Shown piece after piece: positions 17,731 to 26,511 of a DNA stretch of 64,000 nucleotides (positions are counted from its first letter, which is position 1; each line of letters begins with the position of its first letter). The position numbers were made by a program, and so were the translations under genes. The notes below the pieces were generated by a model, which was not told the DNA's origin, searched no databases, and saw only the letters and a program-made list of their open reading frames with translations. Source of the stretch: Microbacterium endophyticum (GTDB lineage Bacteria > Actinomycetota > Actinomycetes > Actinomycetales > Microbacteriaceae); the NCBI RefSeq assembly GCF_011047135.1, contig NZ_CP049255.1:2046001-2110000 (forward strand), given 5' to 3'.

Positions 17731-18708
17731 ATGCCGCGACATCTGGCGAGATCCAAGATTGAGACTGCCCTTGTCATGTGGAGCACGCTGCGTGACGCGG
17801 GATGGAGTGAACGAAGTATCCGGGCAGCAGTGGCAGAGGGCGCCTTGCATCGGGTGCGGCGCGGTATTTATGTCACTGGAACGCTTTGGCGCGAATTATG
17901 GCCGGAGTCGCGCCACCTGCTGCACACACTTGCTGTCCTGCGTGCGAGTAACAGCGAGGCTGTTGTTGCCTCTCACTCCTCCGCGGCTGTATTGCATGGG
18001 CTACCGCTCTATCGGGTGCCCACACCGCGGGTGCACCTCACCGTCGGGCCGGACGTACGCATCTCTTCGTCTCCGGACGTGATGCGTCACGTGGCTGACG
18101 TGGATGCGGCGGATGTCGTCGTCCGCTTCGGTCATCGGTGCACGAGCTTGGAGCGAACCGTCTTCGATCTCGCTTGCACTCTCAACGTTGAAGCCGCTAC
18201 CGCTAGCGCCGACGCGGCCCTACGCAGCGTGGCTCTGGCGGGGAATCTGTACGACGAAATTGAGGCCGAAAAGTGGCGCAGCAAAATGATCACTCGCGCG
18301 GCAGCAACGGGTGTTCGCGGCATCCGTTCAGCAAGGAGAGTCGTCGAATTCTGCGATGGCAGGGCGCAACTTCCGGGCGAAAGCGTGAGTCGAGTGCAGC
18401 TTGCGCGTCTCGGCTTCGTGAATGTGCGGCTGCAGGTACCTGTTGCCGCACCCGGGGGTGGTTCGTACTATCTCGACTTTGAACTGGGAAAAGAAGCATT
18501 TGGCGAATTTGATGGCAAAGACAAGTATCTGGATGAAGCGATGCGCTCGGGGCGAACCATTGAGCAGGTCTTGCTGGCGGAGAAATCCCGGGAAGACTGG
18601 ATCCGCGGCGCAACTCAGCGAAAATTCGCACGCTGGGGCCATGAGCACATCCGAACTCCACAAGATCTGGCGCAACGGCTTTCTAGTTTCCATATCTTTC
18701 CGAACTAG
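17731..18708 (+). CDS. AbiEi-antitoxin-like N-terminal domain with DUF559-like C-terminal domain
   Basis: 325 residues from ATG 17731 (only a weak GAGAG ribosome site). The first 75 residues look like a winged-helix AbiEi-type domain, with [21 protein letters not shown], core [16 protein letters not shown], which is the family's hallmark. A middle region has [14 protein letters not shown] and [13 protein letters not shown]. The C-terminus has [20 protein letters not shown] (residues about 248-267), where the D...E-x-D-G-K layout matches the Vsr-like/DUF559 nuclease fold. Such two-domain proteins are common singletons in actinobacteria and usually lack the AbiEii toxin; none is seen here. Function unknown; role in type IV toxin-antitoxin or DNA transactions is possible but unproven. 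Confidence 0.7.
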   Translation: MPRHLARSKIETALVMWSTLRDAGWSERSIRAAVAEGALHRVRRGIYVTGTLWRELWPESRHLLHTLAVLRASNSEAVVASHSSAAVLHGLPLYRVPTPRVHLTVGPDVRISSSPDVMRHVADVDAADVVVRFGHRCTSLERTVFDLACTLNVEAATASADAALRSVALAGNLYDEIEAEKWRSKMITRAAATGVRGIRSARRVVEFCDGRAQLPGESVSRVQLARLGFVNVRLQVPVAAPGGGSYYLDFELGKEAFGEFDGKDKYLDEAMRSGRTIEQVLLAEKSREDWIRGATQRKFARWGHEHIRTPQDLAQRLSSFHIFPN

Positions 18709-18838
18709 CGCTGCGAGGCAAGTGCCCTCGAGACCGCGGGCTGCCGCCGAGTGAGCGAGATCGCTGCGGTCGGAAGTCGTTCACTAGACAGGATGCCGTG
18801 CACTCAGCGGTTGGTTTCGGTGTGGCGTGTCGATGGGG

Positions 18839-19058
18839 TACTATTGGCGTATCCGAAGACCGCTGGTCATTGGCGCCTGAGAAATCAGGCTCCAATCGAA
18901 GCTCTGCAATGCAGGGGCCCGCGCAGGCATCACGAACGAATTTCCTCAACGGGAACCGAAGCTCCGTGCGCTTGCGCCGGAGCTTTTCTTATTGCGGTGC
19001 CAGTGTCTCCGGCGGCGCTCCGCCTCCGCGGGGTGTCACGTACACACAAGGAGTGGCC
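18839..19058 (+). promoter_or_regulatory. rplJ leader region with L10-leader-like hairpin and attenuator
   Basis: The 350 bases between 18708 and rplJ hold no gene. TACTAT (18839-18844) is a plausible -10. A hairpin follows: TTGGCGCCTGA (18870-18880), GAAA loop, TCAGGCTCCAA (18885-18895), paired but for one internal mismatch. Further on AAGCTCCG (18959-18966), an inner GCGC-TT-GCGC and CGGAGCTT (18978-18985) end in TTTTCTT, a classical attenuator. In other bacteria L10 bound to L12 represses its own mRNA at such a leader. I infer the same here; 18709-18838 shows nothing further that I recognise. Confidence 0.6.
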
Positions 19059-19574
19059 ATGGCGCAGAAGGATGCAACGGTTGCCGAGCTCACGAAGAAC
19101 TTCGAGGACTCGACCGCTGTTCTGCTGACCGAGTACCGCGGTCTGACGGTTGCCGAGCTCAAAGAGCTACGCAACAACATTCGTCAGGACGCGGAATACG
19201 CCGTGGTGAAGAACACGCTGACCAAGATTGCCGCTGAAAAGGCTGGCATCTCGGGTCTGGACGACGACCTTAAGGGTCCGTCGGCTATTGCTTTCGTGCA
19301 CGGTGACCCTGTCGCCGTCGCAAAGGGCTTGCGCGCCTTCGCCAAGGCACACCCTCTTCTGGTTATCAAGGGCGGCTACTTCGACGGTGCCGCACTTTCC
19401 GCAGAAGAGGTCAACAAGCTCGCTGACCTCGAAAGCCGTGAAGTCCTGCTGGCAAAGCTTGCCGGTGCGATGAAGGCTTCGATGTTTGGCGCTGCCTATC
19501 TGTTCAATGCACCGCTGTCGAAGGCCGTTCGTACGGTCGACGCGCTGCGTGAAAAGCAGGAATCCGCAGCCTGA
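19059..19574 (+). CDS. rplJ: 50S ribosomal protein L10
   Basis: 171 residues. The start is ATG 19059 with AAGGAG at 19048-19053; the longer open frame upstream belongs to the leader. The sequence is a standard L10: [15 protein letters not shown] start, [19 protein letters not shown] near residue 27 for rRNA binding (core [13 protein letters not shown]), [12 protein letters not shown] near 82, and a C-terminal helix that anchors L12 dimers. It forms the base of the ribosomal stalk. Forty-five bases separate it from rplL. The rplK-rplA genes that often lie upstream are not here; an AbiEi-like gene is in their place. Confidence 0.97.
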   Translation: MAQKDATVAELTKNFEDSTAVLLTEYRGLTVAELKELRNNIRQDAEYAVVKNTLTKIAAEKAGISGLDDDLKGPSAIAFVHGDPVAVAKGLRAFAKAHPLLVIKGGYFDGAALSAEEVNKLADLESREVLLAKLAGAMKASMFGAAYLFNAPLSKAVRTVDALREKQESAA

Positions 19575-19619
19575 TTTACGGCCCGCGGCTAGTCGAAACC
19601 CCAAATAAGGAGATACAAC

Positions 19620-20006
19620 ATGGCAAAGCTCAGCACTGACGAGCTGCTCGAAGCCTTCAAGGAGCTCACGCTCATCGAACTCAGCGAGTTCGTGAAGAAG
19701 TTCGAGGAGACCTTCGAGGTCACCGCTGCCGCTCCCGTCGCCGTTGCTGCCGCTCCGGCCGCCGGTGGAGCCGGAGCTGAAGAGGTTGAAGAGAAGGACT
19801 CCTTCGACGTCATCCTCGAGTCGGTTGGCGACAAGAAGATCCAGGTCATCAAGGTCGTTCGCGAGCTCACCTCGCTCGGCCTCGGTGAGGCAAAGGCTGT
19901 CGTCGACGGTGCTCCCAAGCCCGTCCTCGAAGGCGCCAACAAGGAGACCGCCGAGAAGGCAAAGGCCACCCTCGAAGAGGCTGGCGCGACGGTTACCCTC
20001 AAGTAA
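19620..20006 (+). CDS. rplL: 50S ribosomal protein L7/L12
   Basis: 128 residues, ATG with AAGGAG about seven bases upstream. The N-terminal dimerisation domain ([20 protein letters not shown], residues 4-23) is followed by an Ala/Pro/Val hinge and the C-terminal factor-binding domain with [20 protein letters not shown], core [14 protein letters not shown], and [13 protein letters not shown]. It makes up the flexible stalk that recruits translation GTPases. The gene is very rich in optimal codons, as expected of a highly expressed protein, and a strong terminator follows at once. Confidence 0.98.
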   Translation: MAKLSTDELLEAFKELTLIELSEFVKKFEETFEVTAAAPVAVAAAPAAGGAGAEEVEEKDSFDVILESVGDKKIQVIKVVRELTSLGLGEAKAVVDGAPKPVLEGANKETAEKAKATLEEAGATVTLK

Positions 20007-20018
20007 TCTCGTTCTCTT

Positions 20019-20058
20019 AAAAAGAACCCCGGATGCTTCGGCATCCGGGGTTCTTTTT
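20019..20058 (+). terminator. Intrinsic terminator of rplJL
   Basis: Perfect inverted repeat with an 18-base arm: AAAAAGAACCCCGGATGC (20019-20036), TTCG tetraloop, then the complement at 20041-20058 ending in TTCTTTTT. UUCG loops are exceptionally stable, and the T-run makes this a textbook Rho-independent terminator, the strongest in the window. Confidence 0.95.
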
Positions 20059-20201
20059 ATGACCCCTCACCTCCGTAGATGAGAGCGAGATGAGAAAGTT
20101 CTCCTCCGATGTTCACCCGAGCGACATTTTTCGGCAAAAGTGCGTAGCTGTCCGGCGCATAGCCTCTGATGGTTCGTGTCGAGGAAATCATCGGGAGATT
20201 C

Positions 20202-23200
20202 ATGTTCAGCTCACAGCAGTCGCGCTCGCGTAGCGTGCTTGCAGTAGGCATCGGCGCCACACTCGCAGGGGGAATGCTCTTTCCTTTGCCAGCGATGGCA
20301 GCCGATGGCTCAGACGTCATCATCAACGAGGCTTACCTGAAGGGCGGGAGTGCTGGCGCACCGTTCACCAACAAGTTCGTTGAGCTTTACAACGCGGGAG
20401 ATGTTGCTCAAGACCTCTCCGGATGGTCGCTGCAGTATCGCTCAGCGGGCGGAACCGGGGCGGCTAATGGCGTCTTGACACTCGAAGGATCGATAGACGC
20501 TGGTGACTACTTCCTTATCGGGTTGGGGAGTAACGGCGCGAACGGTGCGGCTCTGCCGACTCCCGACCTGACGGGGACCTCCGTGAATCCGGGTGGACAG
20601 AACGGCACACTCTGGTTGGCTGACACGACCTCTGCACTCAGCCCCGCAGTCGGTTCAAACGTGGGAGCGGCGGATATCGTCGATCTCATCGGCTATGGCT
20701 CCTCGAACACGTACGAAACCGCGGTTGGTCCCGACGCCGGTGGTAACCCGACTCCCAATTCGCTCGTTCGCACGAACTTCGGTGACAGCGACAACAATGC
20801 CGCCGACATCACCGTCGCGACCACAGTGACGCCACAGGCGTCGTCAGGTTCGAGCGAACCGTCCCCGGAGCCGACGGAAACCGCGTCACCGGAACCCACC
20901 GCAACCGCATCGCCGGAGCCGACGACCCCGGCTGAGCCAACAATGACGTCGATCAGGGAAATTCAGGGCACCGGTGCTGCGAGTCCGCTCGCCGGGCAGA
21001 CCGTCACGACGCGTGGTGTTGTGACAGCCGCGTATCCTACGGGCGGTTTCAACGGTTTCTACATACAGACACCGGGTACCGGTGGCGCGCTCGATATGGC
21101 GACGCACGCGGCGTCTGAAGCTGTGTTTATCTACGGCTCGCAGGCGACCGCAAAGGTGAATATCGGCGACTACGTCGAGGTCACTGGCCCCGTCAGCGAG
21201 TACAACGGTACGACTGAGATCTCGCCTTCGGCAGCCAACGTGACAGTGCTCGACGAAGATTTTGCCGGTGTCTCAGCGGCCGACGTTGCCTGGCCTGAGA
21301 GCGAAGAAGCCCGCGAGACTCTCGAGGGAATGCTCGTAGCCCCCCAGGGCGACTTCACCGTGAGCGACACTTACAGCACCAACTACTACGCATCGATCGG
21401 CCTCGCGTCGGGCACGACGCCCCTGATGACGCCGACCGAGATTGCGAAGCCCGGCAGTGCGGAATATGACGCCGCAGTGACCGACAACGCAGCTCGGGCG
21501 GTGACACTCGACGATGGTGCATCGATCAATTTCAACTCCTCGGCGAACAAGAGCATCCCGTTGCCGTATCTTTCGACTACCGACCCCGTGCGCGTGGGTG
21601 CCGCAGTGAGCTTCACCGCGCCAGTGATCGTGGAATATCGCAACTCCGGGTGGAACTTCCAGCCCACCCAGCACCTCACGGCCGACAACGCGTCAACTGT
21701 GCAGCCCGCGACGTTCGAAAACACGCGCACCGCATCACCCGCAGACGTCGGTGGTGATATCCAGATCGCAAGTTTCAACGTGCTCAACTACTTCACCACG
21801 ACCGGTGAGGATGCTGTAGCGCTCGGCTCATCGTGCTCTTACTACAACGACCGCGCCGGAAACAAGGTCACCGTCAACAACTGCAGCGGAACCGCCGCAG
21901 TTCGAGGCGCTGCAGATGACGCGAACCTTGCGCGCCAGCAGGCGAAGATCGTCTCGGCGATCAACGGCCTGGACGCTGAGGTTGTCTCGCTCGAAGAGAT
22001 CGAGAACTCGACCATCGCCGGCGAAGACCGCGACTCGGCTGTGGCCGAACTCGTGGGCGCGCTCAACGATGATGCTGGTAGCGACGTGTGGGACTACGCA
22101 CGCACGCCCGACGCAGTTCCCACGGGCGAAGACGTGATTCGTACCGCATTCATCTATAAGAAGGCTGTTGTCGAGCCCGTCGGCGACTCAGTCATCGACG
22201 ATGACGCTGCTTTCAGCAATGCGCGCTACCCACTCGCTCAGGCATTCAAGCCTGTCGGTGGTACCGAAGATGACACATTCCTCGCGATCGTGAACCACTT
22301 CAAGTCGAAGGGTTCGGGTGAAGGCGAAAACGCTGACCAGGGCGACGGTCAGGGCGCATCGAACGCGGCGCGAGTTGCGCAGGCTGAAGCGCTCGTCGAC
22401 TTCTCTGCTGAGCTTCAGCTTGAGGTTGGTACCGACGACGTCTTCCTCATCGGTGACTTCAACTCCTATACGCAAGAAGATCCGATGCAGGTCTTCTACG
22501 AAGCGGGATACGTCGACCAGGGCTCGAAGACAGACAAGTACACCTACTCTTTCAGCGGCCAGAGCGGATCACTGGACCACATCCTGGCCTCTTCGGCTGC
22601 GGATGACATGGTGACCGGCGTCGACATCTGGAACATCAACTCTGGTGAGTCGATCGCTCTTGAGTACAGTCGCTACAACTACAACGCGACCATCTTCTAT
22701 GACAAGTCACCGTATCGCTCCAGCGATCACGACCCCGTCGTTGTCGGTCTCGACCTCGATGCAGCTGACGCTACTGTCGAGCTCAACTTGTTGAATATCA
22801 ATGATTTTCATGGTCGTATCGATGCGAATACGGTGAAGTTTGCGGGCACGATTGAGCAGTTGCGTGCGGAGTATGGCGATGAGAACACGTTGTTCTTGTC
22901 TGCGGGTGACAATATTGGGGCGTCGTTGTTCGCGTCGTCGTCTGCTGATGATCAGCCGACGTTGGATGTGTTGAACGCTTTGGGTCTTGCGGCGTCTGCT
23001 GTGGGTAATCACGAGTTCGATAAGGGTGTTGGTGATCTGACGGGTCGGGTGTCGGATGAGGCTGATTTCTCGTATTTGGCGGCGAATGTGTATGACGCGT
23101 CGGGTGATCCGATCATGGATGAGTACGCCTTGTTCGAGGTGGATGGTCTGACTGTTGCTGTCATTGGTGCGATTACTGAGGAGACGCCGGCTTTGGTGTC

Positions 23201-25160
23201 GCCTGGTGGGATTTCGGGATTGACGTTTGGGGATCCTGTCGAGGCCGTTAACCGTGTTGCGGCTGAGCTTGAGGGCACGGCGGATGTCATCATCGCTGAG
23301 TATCACGAGGGTTCTACCGATGGTGTTGCGGAGAACGCGACGATCGAGCAAGAGATCGCGGCGGGTGGTGCGTTTGCGGATATCGTGACGAAGACTTCGG
23401 CGTCGGTGGATGCGATCTTCACCGGTCACACGCATAAGCAGTATGCGTGGGATGGTCCGATTCCGGGTTCTGAGGGCACGCGTCCGGTGGTTCAGACGGG
23501 TAGCTATGGCGAGAACATTGGTCAGGTTGTGCTCGAGGTTGATCCGGTCACGGGCGATGTTGAGGCGTACGAGGCGAAGAACGTGGCACGGTCAAAGACG
23601 GCGGACGCTGATCTGATCGCGACGTATCCGCGGGTTGCTGAGGTGTCGACGATTGTGAACGATGCTCTCGACAAGGCCGCTGTTATCGGCGAGCAGGTCA
23701 AGGGCTCGGTCGCCGCTGATATCACGACGGCGTTCACGGAAGGGTCGTACGTTGACGGTGTCTGGACGGGGGCGAAGCGTGATGATCGTGCGTCGCAGTC
23801 GACGTTGGGGAACCTTGTTGCGGATTCGTTGGTGTCGAGCTTGTCGAGTGCGGATCGTGGTGGTGCGGAGATTGGGATGGTGAACCCTGGTGGTTTGCGT
23901 TCTGATCTTCTCTATGGCGAAGACGGTGCGATCACGTATGCGGAAGCGAATGCGGTGTTGCCGTTCGTGAACAACTTGTGGACGACGACTTTGACGGGTG
24001 CGCAGTTCAAGGCGGTTCTTGAGCAGCAGTGGCAGCCGGAGGGTGCGAGTCGTTCGTATCTTGCGTTGGGTTTGTCGGACAACGTTCGGTATACGTATGA
24101 CAAGTCCGCGCCGCGGGGTGAGCACATCACGGGTGTGTGGATTGATGGGGAACCGATTGATCCGGCGGGTGAGTACCGTGTGGGTTCGTTCAGCTTCTTG
24201 CTGCAGGGTGGCGACAACTTCACCGTGTTGGCAGAGGGCGCGGATACGAAGGACTCCGGTTTGATTGACCGGGATGCGTGGATTTCGTATCTGGAAGAGA
24301 ACCCGGGGCTTGAGCCTGATTTCGCGAGCCGGAGTGCTGAGATCACGGGTGTTCCTGAGACGGTGAAGGTTGGTGACACGGTGTCGTTGCGGGTGTCGGG
24401 TATCAATCTGACGTCGCTGGGGAGCCCGGAGAACACGGTGTTGGAAGCATCCATTGGTGACACGGTGTTTGCACCGTTCACGGTTACTGGTGGTGTGGCG
24501 ACGGTGGAGTTCACTGTTCCGGAATCGGCCGTGGGGGAGAGTGTTCTGAGTCTTGTCGCGACGGATAGTGGGACGCAGATCTCGGTGCCGCTGACCGTGA
24601 CCGGGGCAACAGTGCCCACCGACCCCACCGAACCCACCGAACCCACCGACCCCACCGACCCCACCGATCCAACCGATCCCGGCACCGGACTACCCAGTAC
24701 CGGCGGCAACGAGCAGCCGACGACAATGCCGACTCCTGCGACAGATGCGGAACTCACAGCCGCACTCTCGGGCGAGATCAGCATCGAATCGGGTGAACTG
24801 GTGCCTGGCGGCATGGTGACGGTGAACGTCGGCACCAAGTACGCCGGCGAGTGGGTCACGGTGTGGCTTCACTCCACACCGCAGCAGCTGATGGATATCA
24901 ACGGCAATGGATGGCTGCAGGTCTCGACCGCGGGAACTGTCACAGTGCAGCTCCCCGCGGGTATGACCGGTGATCATCGACTCGTCGTGCTTGACGCTGA
25001 TGGCAATGTCATCGGTTGGCAAGCCATCACGATCGAGAGCAAGAGCGCGCTTGCCACGACCGGTGGCGACTTCAGCCAGACCGGTGGGTTGCTGCTTGCA
25101 ATCATGCTGCTGCTAGGCCTCGGCCTGACAGCGCGCGTTGTCGCAACGCGTCGCGCGTAG
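20202..25160 (+). CDS. Giant secreted ExeM/NucH-type nuclease fused to a 5'-nucleotidase, cell-wall-anchored
   Basis: 1652 residues. ATG 20202 is preferred over 20169 because GGGAGA lies just before it and it begins a signal peptide ending at AMA near residue 33. Order: lamin-tail-like domain (about 36-150), Pro/Glu/Thr linker (about 215-250), OB-fold-like region, endonuclease/exonuclease/phosphatase domain (about 520-845; SFNVLNYF, LIGDFNSY, SLDHILAS, SSDHDPVV), calcineurin-like 5'-nucleotidase (about 860-1350; INDFHGRID, GNHEFD, FTGHTHKQYAW), Ig-like segment, PTD/PTE repeats with LPSTG near 1495, a last domain, then LATTG (1617-1621), a hydrophobic helix and an RR tail. LAXTG fits class E sortase anchoring. 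It would degrade extracellular DNA and release nucleosides and phosphate. Codon use changes sharply at about 22785 and again near 24600. Confidence 0.88.
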   Translation: MFSSQQSRSRSVLAVGIGATLAGGMLFPLPAMAADGSDVIINEAYLKGGSAGAPFTNKFVELYNAGDVAQDLSGWSLQYRSAGGTGAANGVLTLEGSIDAGDYFLIGLGSNGANGAALPTPDLTGTSVNPGGQNGTLWLADTTSALSPAVGSNVGAADIVDLIGYGSSNTYETAVGPDAGGNPTPNSLVRTNFGDSDNNAADITVATTVTPQASSGSSEPSPEPTETASPEPTATASPEPTTPAEPTMTSIREIQGTGAASPLAGQTVTTRGVVTAAYPTGGFNGFYIQTPGTGGALDMATHAASEAVFIYGSQATAKVNIGDYVEVTGPVSEYNGTTEISPSAANVTVLDEDFAGVSAADVAWPESEEARETLEGMLVAPQGDFTVSDTYSTNYYASIGLASGTTPLMTPTEIAKPGSAEYDAAVTDNAARAVTLDDGASINFNSSANKSIPLPYLSTTDPVRVGAAVSFTAPVIVEYRNSGWNFQPTQHLTADNASTVQPATFENTRTASPADVGGDIQIASFNVLNYFTTTGEDAVALGSSCSYYNDRAGNKVTVNNCSGTAAVRGAADDANLARQQAKIVSAINGLDAEVVSLEEIENSTIAGEDRDSAVAELVGALNDDAGSDVWDYARTPDAVPTGEDVIRTAFIYKKAVVEPVGDSVIDDDAAFSNARYPLAQAFKPVGGTEDDTFLAIVNHFKSKGSGEGENADQGDGQGASNAARVAQAEALVDFSAELQLEVGTDDVFLIGDFNSYTQEDPMQVFYEAGYVDQGSKTDKYTYSFSGQSGSLDHILASSAADDMVTGVDIWNINSGESIALEYSRYNYNATIFYDKSPYRSSDHDPVVVGLDLDAADATVELNLLNINDFHGRIDANTVKFAGTIEQLRAEYGDENTLFLSAGDNIGASLFASSSADDQPTLDVLNALGLAASAVGNHEFDKGVGDLTGRVSDEADFSYLAANVYDASGDPIMDEYALFEVDGLTVAVIGAITEETPALVSPGGISGLTFGDPVEAVNRVAAELEGTADVIIAEYHEGSTDGVAENATIEQEIAAGGAFADIVTKTSASVDAIFTGHTHKQYAWDGPIPGSEGTRPVVQTGSYGENIGQVVLEVDPVTGDVEAYEAKNVARSKTADADLIATYPRVAEVSTIVNDALDKAAVIGEQVKGSVAADITTAFTEGSYVDGVWTGAKRDDRASQSTLGNLVADSLVSSLSSADRGGAEIGMVNPGGLRSDLLYGEDGAITYAEANAVLPFVNNLWTTTLTGAQFKAVLEQQWQPEGASRSYLALGLSDNVRYTYDKSAPRGEHITGVWIDGEPIDPAGEYRVGSFSFLLQGGDNFTVLAEGADTKDSGLIDRDAWISYLEENPGLEPDFASRSAEITGVPETVKVGDTVSLRVSGINLTSLGSPENTVLEASIGDTVFAPFTVTGGVATVEFTVPESAVGESVLSLVATDSGTQISVPLTVTGATVPTDPTEPTEPTDPTDPTDPTDPGTGLPSTGGNEQPTTMPTPATDAELTAALSGEISIESGELVPGGMVTVNVGTKYAGEWVTVWLHSTPQQLMDINGNGWLQVSTAGTVTVQLPAGMTGDHRLVVLDADGNVIGWQAITIESKSALATTGGDFSQTGGLLLAIMLLLGLGLTARVVATRRA
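24615..24680 (+). repeat. Seven tandem 9-base repeats coding a PTD/PTE linker
   Basis: Unit CCCACCGAN repeated from 24615 with little change (the last unit reads CCAACCGAT). It encodes a Pro-Thr-Asp/Glu linker just before an LPSTG motif in the giant nuclease, the type of extended wall-spanning spacer common in surface proteins. Copy number should vary between strains through slippage. Confidence 0.9.
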
Positions 25161-25169
25161 AACACAACA

Positions 25170-25208
25170 CAGCAAAAGGCCCCGTCCTCGCGGCGGGGCC
25201 TTTTGCTG
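25170..25208 (+). terminator. Shared terminator between the nuclease gene and lacI
   Basis: Perfect 15-base inverted repeat, CAGCAAAAGGCCCCG (25170-25184) and complement (25194-25208), nine-base loop. The A and T tracts next to the GC stem make it work in both directions. It lies 9 bases after the nuclease stop and 19 bases beyond the end of the convergent lacI gene. Confidence 0.92.
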
Positions 25209-25227
25209 TCCTCCGCCCGGCCCGCTG

Positions 25228-26256
25228 CTACACCGAGGCTGTGATGGCAGACGCGGTCGGATCAATCGCGGCGGTGGAATTGCGCACGATGAGTCGCGCC
25301 GGCAGTCGCTCGAACACCGCGGGGAGATCAGGATGGGTGATCTGATCGAGTAGCAGCCGAGCAGCGCGCGCGCCCTGCTCTCGGGGCACCTGTTCCAGGG
25401 TTGTCAGCGAGAACATCTCGGCGTACTCATGGTCGTCGATTCCCACGACGCTCAGCGCGGTCGGCACAGTTATTCCGAGGCGCCGTGCAGCGATGATTGC
25501 CCCGATTGCCACTTCGTCGCAGACAGCGACAATTCCAGTCGGACGGCTGGCATCGCTCAAAAGATTAACCGCGGACGAGTAACCACCTGGCAGCGTCACC
25601 TCCGAGGGGACATGGCGGATCGCATCGGCCAAGCCTGCATCTTTCATCGACATCTCGTAGCCGCGCAGACGGGCGCGGTCGACGTGTGCCCAGCTATGAG
25701 GATCGCCGGCACCCAGGAAGACAATGCTTCGATGACCAAGCGCAATAAGGTGCTCGGTTGCACGCTGGGCGGCACGTACATCGTCTATCGCGACGCCGCT
25801 CGTCTCTTCGTCTTTGCCCACGACGCTCACAATGGGTCTTCCGATCGCGACAAGACGCTCTAACTCGTCGTGCACTGGCTCGAGCCCGACAGCTATGAGT
25901 CCGTCAAATCGCTTGCGTGCTAAAAAGTCATCGAAGACCCTGGCGCGCTCGACGGTACCGGGTTTCGCGTCGTAGAGCGTGAGGTCGAAGCCTTCGCTCA
26001 AGAGCGTTGATTGAATTCCTTCGAGCACTTCTGCGAAGAACCAACGGTTCGCATATGGCATGATCACGCCGATATTGCGAGTGCGCCCGGTTGCAAGACT
26101 CACAGCGCTCGTCGAGGGCACGTATCCGAGAGCAGCGGCAGCCGCGATCACGCGTTCGCGGGTATCAGGGGAGACATAACCCGCACCGCTGAGAGCCCGG
26201 CTGGCTGTTGACTTCGACACGCCCGCGCGCACAGCGACATCAGTGATCCCGCTCAT
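25228..26256 (-). CDS. LacI family regulator of the neighbouring sugar importer
   Basis: 342 residues from ATG 26256; the frame is open upstream but the helix-turn-helix (GITDVAVRAGVSKSTASRAL, residues 3-22) must be N-terminal and GGAG precedes this ATG. The hinge region VSLATGRTRNIGVIMPYANR follows (core ATGRTRNIGVIMP), then the sensor domain. It is divergent from the AglE-like binding-protein gene, and three CG/GC-centred palindromes lie in the gap between them, so it most likely represses both itself and the importer. Inducer is probably the transported sugar. Confidence 0.88.
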   Translation of the reverse strand: MSGITDVAVRAGVSKSTASRALSGAGYVSPDTRERVIAAAAALGYVPSTSAVSLATGRTRNIGVIMPYANRWFFAEVLEGIQSTLLSEGFDLTLYDAKPGTVERARVFDDFLARKRFDGLIAVGLEPVHDELERLVAIGRPIVSVVGKDEETSGVAIDDVRAAQRATEHLIALGHRSIVFLGAGDPHSWAHVDRARLRGYEMSMKDAGLADAIRHVPSEVTLPGGYSSAVNLLSDASRPTGIVAVCDEVAIGAIIAARRLGITVPTALSVVGIDDHEYAEMFSLTTLEQVPREQGARAARLLLDQITHPDLPAVFERLPARLIVRNSTAAIDPTASAITASV

Positions 26257-26326
26257 GATCTCAGCGCTTTCTCCAGTGATAGGCCGATGGCAGTTGTCGC
26301 TCACAGTACTGGTGAAAAGCGAAACA

Positions 26327-26372
26327 CGCAACCGGTTCCACACGACTCGACCCGGTACCGAGAGCGCTCCCA
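26327..26372 (+). promoter_or_regulatory. LacI/CebR-type operators near lacI
   Basis: Two palindromes in the lacI-aglE gap. AACCGGTT (26330-26337) is CG-centred with flanking TCC. CGAGAGCGCTCCCA (26359-26372) matches 12 of 14 bases of the TGGGAGCGCTCCCA operator known for actinobacterial CebR/CelR and MalR-type LacI repressors. Both are well placed to control lacI itself and the divergent transporter. Confidence 0.6.
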
Positions 26373-26441
26373 TGCCCGTGTTTATCAAGTTGTGATCTAG
26401 AGCAACGTTGTGTCTTTCTGTGTTGCGAGGTAGCTTTGCCT

Positions 26442-26453
26442 GGAATCGGTTCC
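26442..26453 (+). promoter_or_regulatory. LacI-type operator close to the importer start
   Basis: GGAAtCGgTTCC, a CG-centred palindrome broken only at the two innermost flanking bases, related to the AACCGGTTCC element 110 bases away. It lies 58 bases before the binding-protein ATG, where repressor binding would cover the promoter. The spacing between this and the other palindromes would allow looping. Confidence 0.6.
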
Positions 26454-26511
26454 TGAGCGAATCCGATGTGCGGTTTATGAATCGCTCGTGTACTCAAAGA
26501 GGAGGAAGCAC

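Noticed and set aside
24615..24680. CRISPR-like short tandem repeats
   Set aside because: Nine-base coding repeats without spacers, in frame as a PTD/PTE linker; no cas genes nearby.
23592..24859. Long minus-strand open frames under the giant nuclease gene
   Set aside because: They mirror the codon bias of the real gene, are low in complexity and have no ribosome sites or recognisable domains.
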